Positions 47,740 through 60,419 are shown, numbered from the stretch's first letter. The stretch is 64,000 bases of DNA from Mercurialis annua (GCF_937616625.2 NC_065577.1:29215501-29279500), one strand, 5' to 3'. A program made the numbers and translations. The notes: generated by a model from the sequence alone, not told the origin.

Positions 47740-50700
47740 AGGCCCAATCTACATTAAATCTAATTCCCATGGACCTAGTATGACTCTCATGCTTAGGCTG
47801 TGGAAGAGCCTTAGTTAGCGGATCAGCAACATTATCATTTGTCGAAACTCTGCATATCTTCACGTCTCCTCTCTCAATGATTTCTCGAATGAGATGATAA
47901 CGTCTAAGTATGTGTTTGGATCGCTGATGTGATCTGGGATCCTTTGCTTGTGCTATGGCCCCATTGTTATCACATAACAAGTTCACTGGATCGGATATAC
48001 TAGGAACAACTCCTAATCCAGTTATGAACTTTTTGATCCAAACAGCCTCCTTAGCTGCGTCTGAAGCAGCTATATACTCAGCTTCTGTTGTAGAATCAGC
48101 AACGGTGTCCTGCTTCGAGCTCTTCCAGCTGAAAGCACCTCCATTCAAACAAAACACATATCCTGACTGTGATTTATAATCATCAATGTCAGTTTGGAAG
48201 CTAGCGTCTGTGTAACCCTTTACAATCAGCTCATCTTCCTGACCACCATATAGCAAGAATGCATCCTTGGTTCTTCTCAAGTACTTAAGGATGTTCTTAA
48301 CTGCTGCCCAGTGACTTTCACCTGGATTTGACTGGTATCTGCTCGTTGTACTCAAAGCATACGAGACATCAGGTCGAGTGCACAACATTGCATACATGAT
48401 AGATCCAATAGCAGAAGCATATGGAATCTTACTCATGCGGTCTTGCTCATCCTGTGTCTCAGGACACTGAGTCTTGCTGAGACTGATGCCATGTGACATT
48501 GGCAAGAATCCTCTCTTGGAGTCTTGCATACTAAACCTGTTTAATACCTTATCAACATAAGTGCTTTGACTTAGGCCAATGAGTCTTCTAGATCTATCTC
48601 TATAGATCTTGATGCCTAATATATAAGCAGCATCGCCCAAGTCTTTCATTGAAAAACACTTCCCTAACCATGATTTAACATTTTGCAGTATGGGAATGTC
48701 GTTTCCAATGAGTAGTATGTCATCAACATAAAGCACTAAGAAAACAATCGCGCTCCCACTAACCTTCTTGTATACACAAGGTTCATCTTCATTCTTGATG
48801 AATCCAAACTCTTTGATTGCTTCATCAAAACGAAGATTCCAACTCCGAGAAGCTTGCTTTAATCCATAAATGGATTTTTGAAGCTTGCAAACCTTTCCAG
48901 AATTCTCTGGACTGGCAAAACCCTCAGGTTGTGTCATGTACACATCCTCAAGTAAGTTTCCATTAAGAAACGCTGTTTTGACATCCATTTGCCATATCTC
49001 ATAGTCATAATATGCAGCTATGGCAAGGAGAATTCGAATGGATTTGAGCATAGCAACTGGTGAAAAGGTTTCATCATAGTCTATACCATGTATTTGTCTG
49101 AAACCTTTTGCAACTAGTCTTGCTTTATAGGTATGCACATTGCCATCCATGTCAGTCTTCATTTTGAAGACCCATTTGCACCCAATGGTTTTTACACCAT
49201 CCGTTGGGTCAATCAAGGTCCAAACTTGATTATCATACATGGATTGCATTTCAGATCTCATGGCTTCGAGCCATTTTTCAGAGTCAGGACTATTTATGGC
49301 CTCTTGATAGGATGTGGGTTCTTCTTGATCCACAATCATCACATCATTGTTCTCAGTAATGAGAAATCCATATCTCATAGGATTATGACGTGTCCTATCA
49401 GACCTCCTTTGGCCTTGTGGTACTTGTACTGGTTCAGCAATTGCTTGTTGATTCTTTTGAGGTTCCATACTTGGTACAATGCTATTTTGTGGTTCTTGAA
49501 TTTCTTCAAGTTGTACTGTACTCCCACTGGTTCCTTTGGAAATAAATTCCTTTTCCAAAAAGATACCATTTCGAGCAACAAACACTTTGTTCTCATAAGC
49601 ATTGTAGAAGTAATATCCTTTAGTTTCTTTAGGATATCCTACAAAAAGGCATTTGTCAGATTTGGGTGCTAATTTATCTGAAATTAGTCGCTTCACATAA
49701 GCTTGACATCCCCAAATCTTAAGAAAAGACAAACTAGGAGTTTTTCCAGTCCATATCTCATATGGTGTCTTTTCAACTGCCTTTGATGGAACTCTATTCA
49801 AAATGAATGCAGCGGTTTCTAAAGCATAACCCCAAAATGAGATTGGAAGATCAGTTTGACTCATCATTGATCGAACCATATCCAATAGAGTTCGATTTCT
49901 CCGTTCAGACACACCATTCCATTGTGGTGTTCCAGGTGGAGTCAATTGAGAAACGATCCCACAATCTCTTAGATGATCTACAAATTCTTGGCTTAAATAT
50001 TCACCACCTCGATCAGATCTTAGTGTTTTAATATTTTTACCAAGTTGATTTTGTACTTCATTCTTAAATATTTTGAACTTTTCAAAAGATTCAGATTTAT
50101 GTTTCATCAGATAAACATAACCATATCTACTGAGATCATCAGTAAAAGTAATGAAGTACTGAAATCCACCTCTAGCATTTGTACTTAATGGACCACATAC
50201 ATCTGTATGTATAAGGCCCAATAAGTTTTTAGCTCTTTCACCTTGTCCAATAAAAGGTGTTTTTGTCATTTTGCCCATTAGACAAGATTCACATGTTTCA
50301 AATGATTCATAATCAAATGAATTCAAAAGTCCATCTCTTTGAAGTTTTGATATGCGTTTCTCATTTATATGGCCTAAACGACAATGCCAGAGATAAGTAG
50401 AGTTTAAATCATTTGACTTAAACTTCTTAGCATTGATGTTATAGACTGATTTTTCATTAGTGTCGTCAACATTTAAAATATAAAGACCACTACTGCGTGG
50501 AGCATATCCATAAAGAATGTTATTATGCGAAATACTGCATTTATTATTCCTAATAATAAATTCAAAACCATCCTTGTCCAAACAAGAAACAGAAATAATA
50601 TTCCTACACATGGTAGGTACATAATAACAATTGTTCAAAGATAAAATAAGTCCACTAGGCAAAGATAACTCATAAGTCCCTACAGCTAAAGCAGCAACTC

Positions 50701-51706
50701 TTGCTCCATTGCCAACTCGTAGGTCCACTTCGCCTTTTGTCAAACTTCTACTCCTTTTGAGACCCTGCACATTAGTACAAATGTGAGATCCAGATCCAGT
50801 ATCTAATACCCATGAATCAGAAGTAGAAAGATTAATTTCTATAACATGAATACCTGAAGTGGTAGTCTCACTACCCTTGTTCTTCTTCAGATCATCCAGA
50901 TATTTCTTGCAATTCCTTTTCCAATGTCCAGGTTCCTTGCAGAAAAAGCAAGTTCCTTCCTTTGGCGGTTTTGCTTTGGGTTCATCCTTGGTCTTGGGCT
51001 TGGACTTGGGCTTAGACTTCTTGAAAGCCTTTCCCTTGCCCTTACCAGACCTTTTCATACCCTTTCCCTTGTTGACCATAAGAACATCCTTAATCTCATT
51101 CTTGATGTTCTTTTCAGCAGTTTGAAGCATCCCATGCAACTCTGTGGTGGTCTTCTCCATATTATGCATATTGAAGTTCATGATGAAACCATCATAAGCC
51201 TCAGGCAAAGATTGGAGAATAATGTCTGTAGCCAACTCTTGGGCAATTGGGAGACCGAGCCTGTCCAAATGTTCAAGATGACCCTTCATCTTCAAAACAT
51301 GAGGACTAACTGAGCCGCTAGTAGTCAACTTGCAAGAAAGCAAATCCTTGATGGTATTGAACCTTTCAATTCTTGCTCTCTCTTGGAACATTTCCATGAG
51401 ATCAGTAATCATGGTGTTCGCATCCAATTCCATCATTTGCTTTTGGAGTTCATTCTCCATGCATCCAAGCATAATGCAAGTGACATCAGTAGAGTCATTG
51501 AGATGCTTCGTATAAGCATCCCTTTGAGCTCTAGTAGCAGCAGGAGCTGGTTCCTCAGGGAGGGGTTGATCAAGGATATATTCCTTTCTTTCTTGCCTAA
51601 GAACAATTCTTAGTTTTCTGCACCAGTCCAGAAAGTTAGTGCCATTGAGCTTATCCTTCTCAAGGATTGATCGCACTGATGAAGTAGGTGTAGTGTTTGT
51701 AGCCAT
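47738..51706 (-). CDS. Copia Gag-Pol polyprotein
   Basis: One uninterrupted frame of about 1322 residues from the ATG at 51706. The frame is open to 51763, but the upstream Met gives a hydrophobic stretch unlike copia gags. Order, in copia style: gag domain (KLNGTNFLDWCRKLR), zinc knuckle CFFCKEPGHWKRNC, protease active site VLDTGSG, integrase zinc-binding HCRLGHI...CESC and catalytic DD-E region (HTDVCGP, RGGEYLSQEF), reverse transcriptase (FLVLYVDDILLIGND), and RNase H (GYTDAS, STTEAEY). Integrase before reverse transcriptase defines Ty1/copia. No stop or frameshift was seen, so the element could encode its own mobility proteins. Lineage within copia was not assigned. Confidence 0.96.
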   Translation of the reverse strand: MATNTTPTSSVRSILEKDKLNGTNFLDWCRKLRIVLRQERKEYILDQPLPEEPAPAATRAQRDAYTKHLNDSTDVTCIMLGCMENELQKQMMELDANTMITDLMEMFQERARIERFNTIKDLLSCKLTTSGSVSPHVLKMKGHLEHLDRLGLPIAQELATDIILQSLPEAYDGFIMNFNMHNMEKTTTELHGMLQTAEKNIKNEIKDVLMVNKGKGMKRSGKGKGKAFKKSKPKSKPKTKDEPKAKPPKEGTCFFCKEPGHWKRNCKKYLDDLKKNKGSETTTSGIHVIEINLSTSDSWVLDTGSGSHICTNVQGLKRSRSLTKGEVDLRVGNGARVAALAVGTYELSLPSGLILSLNNCYYVPTMCRNIISVSCLDKDGFEFIIRNNKCSISHNNILYGYAPRSSGLYILNVDDTNEKSVYNINAKKFKSNDLNSTYLWHCRLGHINEKRISKLQRDGLLNSFDYESFETCESCLMGKMTKTPFIGQGERAKNLLGLIHTDVCGPLSTNARGGFQYFITFTDDLSRYGYVYLMKHKSESFEKFKIFKNEVQNQLGKNIKTLRSDRGGEYLSQEFVDHLRDCGIVSQLTPPGTPQWNGVSERRNRTLLDMVRSMMSQTDLPISFWGYALETAAFILNRVPSKAVEKTPYEIWTGKTPSLSFLKIWGCQAYVKRLISDKLAPKSDKCLFVGYPKETKGYYFYNAYENKVFVARNGIFLEKEFISKGTSGSTVQLEEIQEPQNSIVPSMEPQKNQQAIAEPVQVPQGQRRSDRTRHNPMRYGFLITENNDVMIVDQEEPTSYQEAINSPDSEKWLEAMRSEMQSMYDNQVWTLIDPTDGVKTIGCKWVFKMKTDMDGNVHTYKARLVAKGFRQIHGIDYDETFSPVAMLKSIRILLAIAAYYDYEIWQMDVKTAFLNGNLLEDVYMTQPEGFASPENSGKVCKLQKSIYGLKQASRSWNLRFDEAIKEFGFIKNEDEPCVYKKVSGSAIVFLVLYVDDILLIGNDIPILQNVKSWLGKCFSMKDLGDAAYILGIKIYRDRSRRLIGLSQSTYVDKVLNRFSMQDSKRGFLPMSHGISLSKTQCPETQDEQDRMSKIPYASAIGSIMYAMLCTRPDVSYALSTTSRYQSNPGESHWAAVKNILKYLRRTKDAFLLYGGQEDELIVKGYTDASFQTDIDDYKSQSGYVFCLNGGAFSWKSSKQDTVADSTTEAEYIAASDAAKEAVWIKKFITGLGVVPSISDPVNLLCDNNGAIAQAKDPRSHQRSKHILRRYHLIREIIERGDVKICRVSTNDNVADPLTKALPQPKHESHTRSMGIRFNVDWA

Positions 51707-53367
51707 CTCTACAACAATAAATATACAAGTAGCATTTAATAAAAGGCACAATAAAATTCCCACAACATATATCCATAATTCATATAAAAACCCTTAATGT
51801 TAATTTCAACAATTGAAAAATAATAGTGGGACAAGATCCATATTTCACCCTACTTCAAGTAAGCTTTGGCTTATCACTTTAAGTGTGGTTTATTTAGGTA
51901 GGTAACACTTTACCAATTACATCTCATGCAATTCTTGAACATAGAATATTAACATCACATGTAGTCTTGATATTCTATCTTATACCCTAGGTTCAAAACT
52001 ATTTTGATAACCTAGTTAAGTCTAACCAAATCAAACATATGGATATCACTTTTATCCAACTTATCTTACATAGATGACTTTATACATCATGCTTTGGCAT
52101 AGCCTATACATAGCAATCTAAGTTTTGATAAGTGTTATTACAATGGGAGGTATATTGAAGACTTAATATTAAATAAGGGTTTGTTATTTATCCTATTTAG
52201 TTATCCTATCTTATCACATATAAAATAATCATGCAAAGCATATAACCAATAAGATAAACATTAAAAACATATTATTTCACTATTTTAAATCATATTTAAC
52301 AACAATCATATAAATATGTTATTCATGATAATTTAAATCATATTTAAAATTTATCATTAAAGTATTAAAATAAAATACATGACAAAAACACGCCGGCTTA
52401 AAAGGATAACGGTCCTTAATGGGGTGTATCAGCGGGGTCCAAGGGGCGCGGCCCCTTGGCGGGGTCTGGGGGCAGCGCCCCAAGCGGGGTCCAAGGGGCA
52501 GCGCCCCTGGCGGGGCCCGGGGGCAGAGCCCCAGGCGGTGGTCCCGCTAGTCGACTAGCGGGTCCAGAAATTTTTCTCACATGTTACTCTTAACAGAATT
52601 AAAATTTCTTTATCCGAAATCAATAATCTTAACTGATTACAGTTTATTTTAATATGTTCAAAACAGATTAAAATAACCCCAAAACCCTAATTACTGCATC
52701 TTAAAAACTGTTCAGAAACAATTTATTTAACACTTAAATAACAACAGTTTCATTAATTCGGCTCATAGCAGAATTAAATACAGTTTTATAAATTATGTTC
52801 ATAACATAATTAAACACAGTTTTATCAATAGAATCAAAACAGTTTCACAAACAGTTTACTAATCCTATTCAAAACAGAATTACTAATAGAATCAAAACAG
52901 TTTCACAAACAGTTTACTAATCCTATTCAAAACAGAATTACTAATAGAATTAAAACCAGTTTCACAAACAGTTTACTAATCCTATTCAAAAACAGTTTTC
53001 CTAATGGAATTAAAACAGTTTCATAAACAGTTTACTAATCCTTATTCAAAAACAGTTTTATTATTCTGTTTCCCCTTTTCTTATCAATTCGTATGAACAT
53101 TAATACTACAAAACCTTTAATCAAATTAAAACGTAATATTAATTTAGAACAGTATATTCGAAGTTTTAATCACATTAAACAATTAATCAAATTAATTCTT
53201 CATACTATTTTTCATACAATTAATCACATAAACGTTTTATTTATAATTACAACGAATTATAATTCCTTCAAAAACAATTTCGAAAAACAACCCCTTTTTC
53301 AAAACAGAACATACAATAAGCATATATCACATATATACTCAGAATCTAATTAATCAAATTACAAGCA
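51707..53367 (-). other. Copia 5' leader with a GC-rich palindromic block and repeat array
   Basis: The leader between the primer site and gag is about 1.66 kb. At 52383-52565 it has strikingly GC-rich near-palindromic units (GGGGCGCGGCCCCTTGGCGG, GGGGCAGCGCCCC, GGGGCAGAGCCCC) separated by GCGGGGTC-type words, ending in CCCGCTAGTCGACTAGCGGG. At about 52840-53050 there are four diverged copies of a roughly 55-bp unit containing CAGTTTCACAAACAGTTTAC. No protein frame is likely in these blocks. Confidence 0.85.
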
Positions 53368-53379
53368 GCTCTGATACCA
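53368..53379 (-). other. Primer-binding site (initiator tRNA-Met)
   Basis: TGGTATCAGAGC on the minus strand, one base inside the 5' LTR. It is a perfect 12-nt match to the complement of the 3' end of plant initiator tRNA-Met. Confidence 0.95.
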
Positions 53380-53380
53380 C

Positions 53381-54889
53381 TGTTGGGTTTTATTGGTTCA
53401 TAACGCAGCGGAATTTCAAAAATTTATCTAAAAACCCAAACAAAGATCCATGTAATTCGAATTAAACAGAACAATTACTTACTTGTATGTCGAATTCAAC
53501 AGCAATGTAGGAAGGAAGGAGGTGGTTCACTTTGGTGATACCTGGCCTCGGATCAGAAACGCCTCCAAAAGAACGCGTCCTCTACGAGTATCCACACGAA
53601 CAGACCTTAGCCAAAACTAGTGCTTGTGTGCTAGCACTATTGCTTCACAAGCAATTTCAAATTTTAGTGATTTAGTGAATAATGAATTTCGTCATTCTCA
53701 AACCAACTGCTTAATGAGTATTTATAGTGATAAATAACACTAGGGTTTGAGACAAATTCGAATTTCAATCTCATTGCAATTCTACAAGTTTATGTTTATC
53801 AAAAACTCCTTTTTGATAATTATCCATATATATTAATTACTATATTTATTATCTTCCAAAAATAATAAATTAAGGAAAACACTTATCCTTAAATTTCGAA
53901 TTAATATATATATTTATTAATATATATATATTACGAATTATATATATATATATAATTAATCACTTAATTACATTGGGTACAACCCATAACTGTTTTGGGC
54001 CTGTTCTTAGTGTGCGACCCTGTAGGTTCATATAACGTTGGCAGTAGGCTCGAAATCCCTATTTCAGCCCACAAGTCATAAGTGGCCTCTAGCAAGACAT
54101 TATGACTACCCAAGTTATATGAATATCGATAATCTGATTTAACCGTTTACAATAATATTTTAATCCCTTTATCTCTCAATATCCAGATTGAATATAAGGC
54201 ATAGTTATGTCATCCTTATAACATTCAATCATTAGTTTCTTGACTCTAAGTAGACTGAAAATGATAACTTCTTATCAATTAGCATGGCCATGCATTTACT
54301 TCAGTCTATCTTCTTCAAGGGGCCCATAGATATCTTACTCAAATAAATGAGGGACAAATTCCTTCTCAGTCACTCACATTTCTCACATAGTTACTTTCAT
54401 ATCCAATGACAATCTATTCCATTATCCTGTTAAAGATAATGTAAGACTGTATCAAAATATGAAATAGCTATGTAGAAATCCATGATGATTTCAAGGTCAA
54501 AGGATTATACTAATAGAACTGTAATGAGAATTACTTATGACAGTGATCTATGTAGTATTCTCACAGTGGGTCATCCAGTGCCTTATTTCTCAAATAGCAC
54601 CTATGATTTGACTTAATATCTCATATACATGATTAGTAAAACATAATCATCAGTCAACATCATACTAGTCTCAATGTTCTATTAAGACTAGGGATAGATG
54701 GTATATAATTCTTTTATTAAACCTAAGGGTTCTACTATCAAGTCACATACTCGATGACCTTAGAAAGAATTAACCATTCAAGTATTTTAATCATTAATAT
54801 AAAATGATAAAAACTGCCAATCAATAAATAATAAAATGATAAAGTCAAAACATGGTCAAACATGATTGACCTAGTGCATATCACTAACA
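53381..54889 (-). repeat. 5' LTR of the young copia element
   Basis: 1509 bp, TG...CA ends. Six base differences from 46211-47723, plus a shorter AT run. Confidence 0.97.
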
Positions 54890-54894
54890 TACAC

Positions 54895-56061
54895 AGCATG
54901 CAATAAAAAAAATTCATATATAGAGTGGATCTGAAAATTTAGCAATTTTCGTAGATTTACCACCTTTGGGTGAATAAACCACTACAACTTCATTTCCAAT
55001 CATATTCTATATATATCATCTTAAATTTAACATATAATACCACCTTTGGGCAGAATATTATATATTTAATATAAGACATCTCTAAAACATGCAGGATCTT
55101 TAATTTATTAAAAATTTAGGAAAAATAGGCCACTTTGGTGACTACAATTTTCCACCAAACTTAAAATAAATTCCTACATCGAGATACCCTTTATATTGTT
55201 CTATAAAACTTTATTTATTAATTATGATTTTAATTCTTATGAACATGGGGCCTTTATTGTTCATAAAATCATAATCTTTAAGTTACATTGTTGATATTAC
55301 TTTATGAGAATTAAAAAATTCTCCTTTATAATGACAATTTTATGCTCAAATGTATAAATAAATTAATGAGATATCAATATATCTTTTTAATTGTCATAAA
55401 CTTTAATTATTTTGACTCAATAGTCAAATTAGGATGAAATCGGATTAAAAAATTTTAATTTGGACTAAACTGTAAGTTATTTTGGACTTAAATGGAAGAA
55501 AATAAACTTTATAGGAAATTTGGTAAAACCAAAAAATTCCAGGGACCAATCTGGATATTTTTGCAAATTGCAGGACTTGGAAGACATAAAATAAACTTTA
55601 TAATCAATCTGGTAAAAGACCGAAAATACAGGGACCAAACTGGACAAAAATCTAGAATCCAGAATTATCTCCCACCGAGCGCGTGCACTCCACACTTACG
55701 TGGCAAGCACGCGCCCATATCACACCCGCGCGTCTGATACACGCGCATCTTCTTCCCGTGATTTAAGCGGTGCAATCTTAGCTTCAAAGGAAACATTTAT
55801 TTTCCTTTGCAGAAACCAATTTGCTTAACAAATCATCCGAAAATAACCTCCAGTGCCTTAATTTTAGCCAAATCTTAACGAACTTTAACCAAAAATTAAC
55901 CCAACCATGCAAACTAATTTAATCAACTTTATGTGCTAAATTAAATGATTAAATTTGCATCATCCTTAATAAATCAAAATTCAATTCAATTGTTTAATTT
56001 TCTTAACTTAATGAAAATTAAAACGGTTTTAAGAACATGCATCCAATCTCCGATACCACAT
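54895..56061 (-). mobile_element. Leader and primer-site remnant of the older copia element
   Basis: A degraded primer site (TGGTATCGGAGA on the minus strand, 56058-56047; two mismatches to the initiator tRNA-Met site) is followed on the plus strand by TGTTAGATTTCTAACATC at 56061. The latter is a typical copia LTR edge with its internal TGTTAGA/TCTAACA palindrome. Leader words CACCTTTGGGCAGAATA occur here (55043) and at 46189, on the other side of the young insertion. The outer end of this LTR was not recognised. Confidence 0.65.
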
Positions 56062-56787
56062 GTTAGATTTCTAACATCTTTAATTAACCGGATCGATGTG
56101 CATGTTACTTAAAGAGAAAAATACAATAATATACAAAAAATAAAAGAATATAACAAAAATACGAAAATAGCTTAAATATAACATAACCACCTACAGAAGC
56201 TGAAAACTTATAAAGAGTACGAAGTCAACCTAAGGCTGACACGCGTCATAGCTCTTTAATGCGGAGAGAGAAAATGTGAGACTCCTTTACTCTACCATTT
56301 AATGTGCGCCACGTATAAGATCACGTGACTCTTTTATATATCTCCACTTAGTAATCACGTGGGATTCTTTCTATTTGAGTATTTGTATTTGTATCACATA
56401 TAAAGACGACACATGGTTGGTATAGGTACACGCGCTATGATATGTAATGTTTTATTACTGTTTAACTTTTGAAACAAATAATTCTTTTAAATTAGAACTC
56501 ATTTGATTTAAAATACTAAATGAACTAAAAATAAAAGAAATAAAAACTAAAAATTATATAAATTGATAAAGTTGTTGAACTTTATAAATTAGTAATTTTT
56601 ATTTATATTTGCATAAAAATATATTTAAAGACTGACTAAATTAAAATTTAGATTTTTTTGGTTGATTTTTAAAAAATAAATAAAATTCACACATACCAAT
56701 AGTTATTATAGAATTCATACAAGATATACAGATGATACATTATTTATACCTGGTACATCTCAAAATGCACATATAATACATATTAAA

Positions 56788-57167
56788 TAGGCGTAATCAT
56801 TTTTTAAATCTAAACCTTTATATTTTTATCAATCACGACAAATCTTTGAACTTTTATAATTATGTTCAATTTGTAAACTTTTTTTGCGATAACTTTACAT
56901 TTAATCATTTAAAATTCAAACCTTTTAGTTTTTATCAATTGCGAACAAAAGTTTATATTAACTCTTTTTAAAAGTTAGACAATTTTTGAGAATTTAGAAA
57001 TAATTGATAGAAGATGGAAAGGTTTGGATTTAAAAAATTGAAACTCAAAATTTTAGTTATAATTATAAAAAAGAAACTTTTAAATTCACATAATTGTAAA
57101 AATAAAAAAGTTTGGTCAAAATTGATAAAAGGTGTAAAGGGGTTTGGATTAAAAATGATTCGGCCTA
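56788..57167. mobile_element. Long-TIR MITE
   Basis: TAGGCGTAATCATTTTTTAA at the left matches the inverse of TTAAAAATGATTCGGCCTA at the right. Pairing continues inwards (TCTAAACCTTTA / AGGGGTTTGGAT). About 380 bp, non-coding. Confidence 0.7.
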
Positions 57168-58206
57168 TAAAAAATAATTTTAACGATACATTTTAAATAT
57201 ACAAATAATACATATTAAATACAACTTTAATAATATATTTCAAATACACAAAAATATATATTAAATAAAATTTAAATAAATACATATCATATATATATAA
57301 AAAAAATATATTAAATAGAGTTTTAATAGTGAAACATCTTCCTTCTTTGCCTTTCAATTACATCAGAAAAGTCAATTTCCATACCCTAACCTTCGTCGAG
57401 CATTTCGACGAGTCGTTTAGTTGTCTGAGTTGTCTATGCTCCCTATTAGCTCTCAAGACTCTTTAGATCTTAGGTTTAGGTTCAAGTTTTCCATTCGGAA
57501 AAAGCCTTCGAAAGCGGGAAAAGGTTTAAGAATCAATCAAATGAAACATAAATATAAGCGTAAGTAAATAAATACATAAATGATACATCTCAAATACGCA
57601 AATAATATTTTTTTGGTCTGTTTAGCCTCGTTTCAAAAACGAAGATTTACCTTATTTTTGCGGGCGCAATATAGATCTACGCTTGTTTTTGAATCTCTAG
57701 TTGTAGCTTACTCATGCATATGTCAAATATTATATGATACATATATAAAAATATATGTAAAAAAAAATACGAACATTTTGTTTTTTTGTTTTTACATAAA
57801 AATTTAGATTTCGAAATCAGTTGTGATACATCTAAAAAACATCTCAAATACATATATAAAATATCTACGATACATTCTAAGAAAACAGTATATTAAACTT
57901 CTTATGACTAAGACATTAATCTACTATAAAAAATGAAAAAATATAAAAATTATCACTAGTATAAAAAAACTATCGATGTATCTACTATGTATCAACGAAG
58001 TATCGATAATGAATTATTGATGTATTTATAATGTATCGGTAATGTATCTGCAATGTACATGTGGTACATTAATGACGTATCAGGTGATGTATCTAATGTA
58101 TTATTGATGTATCTAATATGTATTTCGAGGACAGTACGGCCAATTATTCTCTTTTCCGACACAATATTTTTTGTTTCAATTTGTAATTAAAAAATAATTG
58201 GATTTT

Positions 58207-58594
58207 AATTTATTAAAGGCCAAATCTTAAAAAAAAAATACCAAACCTTTGCGAATTTTTTTCCAGCTATGACCAAACCTTTCAAAATTTGTAAATATAA
58301 CCCGGTTTGATAAATTATGTTACTTTTATAGCCAAATTCGAAGCAAACCGATTTATTTGCCAACATGACAACTGTGTATATAAGATTTGATCACAATAAA
58401 ATATTAAATATTTGCGTGTGTGTCATAATAAAAGATTTAATCACAATAAAAAAACCAAACCAATTTAAAAATTGCTATAAAAGGAACATAATTTGTCAAA
58501 ATGGGTTATATTTACAAATTCTAAAAGATTAGGTCATTACTGATAAAAATCGCAAAGGTTTGAATATTTTTTGAGTGTTTGATTTTTATTAAAT
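58207..58594. mobile_element. Long-TIR MITE
   Basis: The left arm ACCAAACCTTTGCGAATTTT and GTAAATATAACCC pair with the right arm GGGTTATATTTAC and AAAATCGCAAAGGTTTG. About 390 bp. Ends approximate, target duplication not resolved. Confidence 0.65.
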
Positions 58595-60415
58595 TGTTCT
58601 TAGTACCACACTGAAAATTATATATAAACAATGCATCTAAAATACATAAATAATACATATCAAATATAATTTTAATAATATAATTATTTATTATGCATCA
58701 AACTTTTGTTTTTTGCACAACACATTTCATAAAGGAATTATCCAAGGACAGTGTACGCATACTTTTCCATAAATAATTGAAAAAAAAGAGCCATTTAAAA
58801 TACATACATGTATAATATTTATTAACTGAATGTATGTACTCTTTTATGATCTAAGCTTGATAAAAAAATTTCCATAAAACTGGTAAGTTCAAAAAACACT
58901 TGACTTTGAAAAAAAAATCGTGAAAAAATCGATTAAGCCAGTAAGCAAAGAATAAAAGCGCAAAATCTGGCAATAAAAGTTGCAGAAATTGAAATGACAG
59001 TAGACTTGTATCATTAGGAGGTCGCCTACCACAAATAACATAAAACGACCACCCCCACTAACTCTCTCCCTCCCTCAACCGCAACCCGCCGCTCATATTC
59101 TCCTCCGTCTTGTCCACTTACACTCTGTTTATCATTTCCCGACTATGTAAAATTCCAGCGGCAAACAAACCAACACCTGGAATATCTTATCACATAAACA
59201 AAAGAAAAACTCTCCTTCAATGGCTTGGTTTGGTGTAGATGACTTTGACCGAAAGTCATTTACATGGAGAGGATTAATTATATTTTAAAATAATAAAAAT
59301 GAGGAATATTAGATTTCTTCCTTATTCTTCAAGATATGCAGTCTATATAAAGAAGAGAAAAGGCTTAACCTTACAGCTATTTTGGAAGTGTAAAAATAAA
59401 AATTTTACCATTCTTAAAAACGTGCTGACTTCCTTATTAAATTCTCTGTATTTTTCAATCCTCTGTATTTTTCAACCACTAACTCAGCGCTACTAGAAAA
59501 AGAAAAAATGGGAGTTAAAGCTTAGAGAAAATGGAGGTTATGGGAGATAGAAAGAGAAAATAGATATTGATCAAAAAGGAAAAGAAAAGGACAACCTCTG
59601 CATTTAAAAATATGCCTTACACGGAATATGCAATTTAATGCCACATGTATGGCTAGGATTAATTTCGTACTTTTTGTAATAATTTACCGTTTTCAGCTTT
59701 TATTTGTAATATCAAATTAGCATTCAATGAAAGAAATAAGATGGGTTAGCATTTTTGAAAAGTCTTAGCGTTTTTAGTATTTTCCTATAATTTTTCCTTA
59801 TTTAAAACACATAAACAATTGAATTGAATATAATATCAAGAAACGAAACCTGATTTGAAAACGTAAGTTATAATCTTCTCCCTTATAATCTCAATCCGGA
59901 GATGGCCCTATTCTCTATAACTTATGTTTTCTCTGAACTTAATGAGAAAAACAGAGAATACTTCTTATGAGATTAAGGAAGGGAACTAGCTATTTATACT
60001 ATTTAAGGAGTTGAATGGGCTCCCATCAAAGTCTGTTAACTCCAGCCCGCACTTTATCCTTCACACATAAATTAGAACCCAATCCATCTTTATTTGATCA
60101 CACGGACTTAATAAAACACTAGTCCATTAACAAAGCCCACACTACATAAGCCCATATCGGAATTAAAAAATTTCAACATAGAGAACCTACAAGAATCTTT
60201 TATTATTCAAATAGATTTATAACGTTAGTTGGTGATAGCGACCAATAAATAAAATTAACAGTATCTCATACAATAAGCGACTGACGAGCAACCACAGAGC
60301 AACCGACGAGCATTAAACGAGCAATCAAATAGCAACCAACGAGTAAGAAAAAACCAATCAACAAATAATAAAAGATCAACTAACAAGCAACCAAAGTTAA
60401 AATCGAATCAAATTT

Positions 60416-60419
<4 letters not shown>

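Larger units (their letters stand above)
46211..54889 (-). mobile_element. Complete Ty1/copia LTR retrotransposon
   Basis: An 8679-bp element flanked by an exact 5-bp target duplication TACAC (46206-46210 and 54890-54894). It has two LTRs, a primer-binding site, a polypurine tract and one long unbroken polyprotein frame on the minus strand. The LTRs differ by six substitutions plus a 4-bp AT-microsatellite difference, so insertion is recent. It lies inside an older decayed copia element. Confidence 0.97.
56062..58929. other. AT-rich spacer with LTR remnant, MITEs and GATGTATC words
   Basis: The first part is presumably old copia LTR. Two inverted-repeat elements are listed separately. Between about 57540 and 58130, GATACATCTCAAATAC-like words give way to many GATGTATC/ATGTATC words in the opposite sense. 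No gene is supported. Confidence 0.5.

Noticed and set aside
49133..49672. A 179-codon plus-strand open frame
   Set aside because: It lies antisense within the copia polyprotein and has no family features; it is a shadow of the real minus-strand frame.
52383..52565. A CpG island or bacterial-like insertion because of its GC content
   Set aside because: It is fully inside the copia leader, between the primer site and gag, and is made of short palindromic repeats, so it belongs to the element.
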